This document shows, one piece after another, positions 30,636 to 31,021 of a stretch of DNA of 31,021 bases. Source of the stretch: a virus; IMG/VR virus record IMGVR_UViG_3300032342_001681, positions 1 through 31,021 of that record, one strand, 5' to 3'. The notes under the pieces were generated by a model. It worked only from the letters and a program-made list of their open reading frames with translations. It did no database searches and was not told where the DNA came from. Numbering within the stretch: the stretch's first letter is position 1; each line of letters begins with the position of its first letter. Made by a program: the position numbers and the translations under genes.

Positions 30636-30743
30636 TTAATCCCCTCCCGCCAAATAGAGTTTCTGCCCACTATCTCCAGAAGATTCCGAAGTAATAGCCG
30701 GAGGGGCAAACTTTGATAGATCTCCATAAAACTCTAATTTCAT
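30636..30743 (-). CDS. 35-residue peptide at the head of the leftward operon
   Basis: From ATG at 30743: MKLEFYGDLSKFAPP to KLYLAGGD, TAA at 30636-30638, 2 nt before the immunity gene. An upstream ATG at 30752 (38 aa) is possible, but lies directly against the -10 box. No family recognised. Leaderless translation, if the promoter is right. The Shine-Dalgarno of the immunity gene lies in its last codons, so it may be a leader peptide. Confidence 0.5.
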   Translation of the reverse strand: MKLEFYGDLSKFAPPAITSESSGDSGQKLYLAGGD

Positions 30744-30752
30744 TCTACACAT

Positions 30753-30780
30753 AGTATACACAAGTTTTATAAAAATACAA
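30753..30780 (-). promoter_or_regulatory. Leftward promoter of the divergent region
   Basis: Minus strand TTGTAT (30775-30780), 16-nt spacer, TATACT (30753-30758); ATG at 30743 follows 9 nt later. It would drive the small peptide, immunity and surface-protein genes. Confidence 0.55.
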
Positions 30781-30795
30781 TACCAAGATTACCTA

Positions 30796-30824
30796 TTGAC
30801 ACAATTCACAATATGGAATATTCT
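30796..30824 (+). promoter_or_regulatory. Rightward promoter of the divergent region
   Basis: TTGACA (30796-30801), 17-nt spacer, TATTCT (30819-30824), then GTG at 30832 after 7 nt. This is the only plus-strand promoter seen and the two -35 boxes of the divergent pair are 15 nt apart. Confidence 0.55.
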
Positions 30825-30831
30825 TCATAAA

Positions 30832-31021
30832 GTGAATAATCAAGAAAGTGACTACTGGACACCATCTGGACTTTATCTTTGCGGAATAAATGATAATGGA
30901 GATTTGACAATAAGTAAAAACTCATATCACAAAATAATGGTAAAAATAGGCGAATCGTTCCCAGATAAAAACTCAGATTTTATTTTTAATGCGTTTATTG
31001 ATTATTGGCAATCGCATATTC
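30832..31021 (+). CDS. Rightward gene, 3' end beyond the window, unrecognised
   Basis: 63 codons from GTG at 30832, open to the edge: NNQESDYWTPSGLYLCGIND, then SYHKIMVKIGESFPD and FNAFIDYWQSHI. All three minus-strand frames are broken here, so plus-strand coding is favoured. The frame is open further upstream; TTG at 30796 would add 12 residues (LTQFTIWNILHK), but would place the start on the -35 box. No family recognised. It marks a change of transcription direction, so a different module probably starts here. Confidence 0.5.
   Translation, partial: MNNQESDYWTPSGLYLCGINDNGDLTISKNSYHKIMVKIGESFPDKNSDFIFNAFIDYWQSHI

Noticed and set aside
1-31021. Glycosylated-DNA (hypermodified base) pathway
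   Set aside because: No thymidylate-synthase-like, hydroxymethylase or base-kinase genes are seen here; the many different transferases and the O-acetyltransferase fit an oligosaccharide better. It cannot be excluded from outside the window.
1-31021. tRNA genes, CRISPR arrays or insertion sequences
   Set aside because: The gaps are short and I saw no cloverleaf, no regularly spaced repeats and no transposase.
1-31021. Recoded stop codons
   Set aside because: TAA, TAG and TGA all end genes at sensible positions, often in ATGA overlaps, so the standard bacterial code fits.

Overview
The window is an AT-rich stretch of a tailed-phage (or prophage) genome. The evidence is a head-packaging block on the minus strand: terminase small subunit, GpA-type terminase large subunit, portal and a Mu-F-like head morphogenesis protein. 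Nearly every gene is on the minus strand, so transcription runs from high to low coordinates. Genes are packed with 4-nt ATGA overlaps or abutting stop/start codons. The host cannot be named from the sequence. A secreted protein with a thrombospondin-1-like cysteine segment, a TPTP linker and a fibronectin-III domain, together with low GC, would fit a Gram-positive-type or candidate-phyla (Patescibacteria-like) host, but this is a weak inference.

Layout in transcription order. (1) Right end, 30.6-31.0 kb: a divergent promoter region. A rightward gene leaves the window; leftward lie a 35-residue peptide, a superinfection-immunity-type membrane protein, an exported FxLYD-like protein and a secreted TSP1/FN3 protein. 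(2) 29.0-26.2 kb: small zinc-binding proteins, including a paralogous pair that flanks a PD-(D/E)XK exonuclease, a ribbon-helix-helix regulator and a small two-helix membrane protein. (3) 26.2-22.2 kb: glycosyltransferases, a methyltransferase and the wreck of a further glycosyltransferase. (4) 22.2-16.8 kb: ParB-like protein, TerS, TerL, portal, MuF. (5) 16.8-1 kb: after one small probable virion protein there is no protease, scaffold or major capsid gene. Instead about 16 kb is given to a sugar and methyl cassette: eight glycosyltransferases, six methyltransferase genes (seven domains), a CatB-like O-acetyltransferase, a sugar-nucleotide dehydrogenase lacking its last domain, a short S-adenosylmethionine synthetase, two nuclease genes of homing type, a coiled-coil protein and an HExxH protein.

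How the genes may work together: the window encodes 11 recognisable glycosyltransferases plus one broken one, interleaved with SAM-dependent methyltransferases and a gene for making SAM itself. None of the glycosyltransferases shows membrane segments. I see no lipid-carrier initiating transferase, flippase or polymerase. They also surround the packaging genes. I infer a soluble, phage-encoded pathway that builds a methylated, acetylated and possibly uronic-acid-containing glycan, most plausibly on virion proteins.

A second pattern is regulatory. Six places carry sigma70-like promoters whose -10 box ends only 6-9 nt before a start codon, which predicts leaderless mRNAs. These would sit beside genes that have ordinary Shine-Dalgarno sequences.
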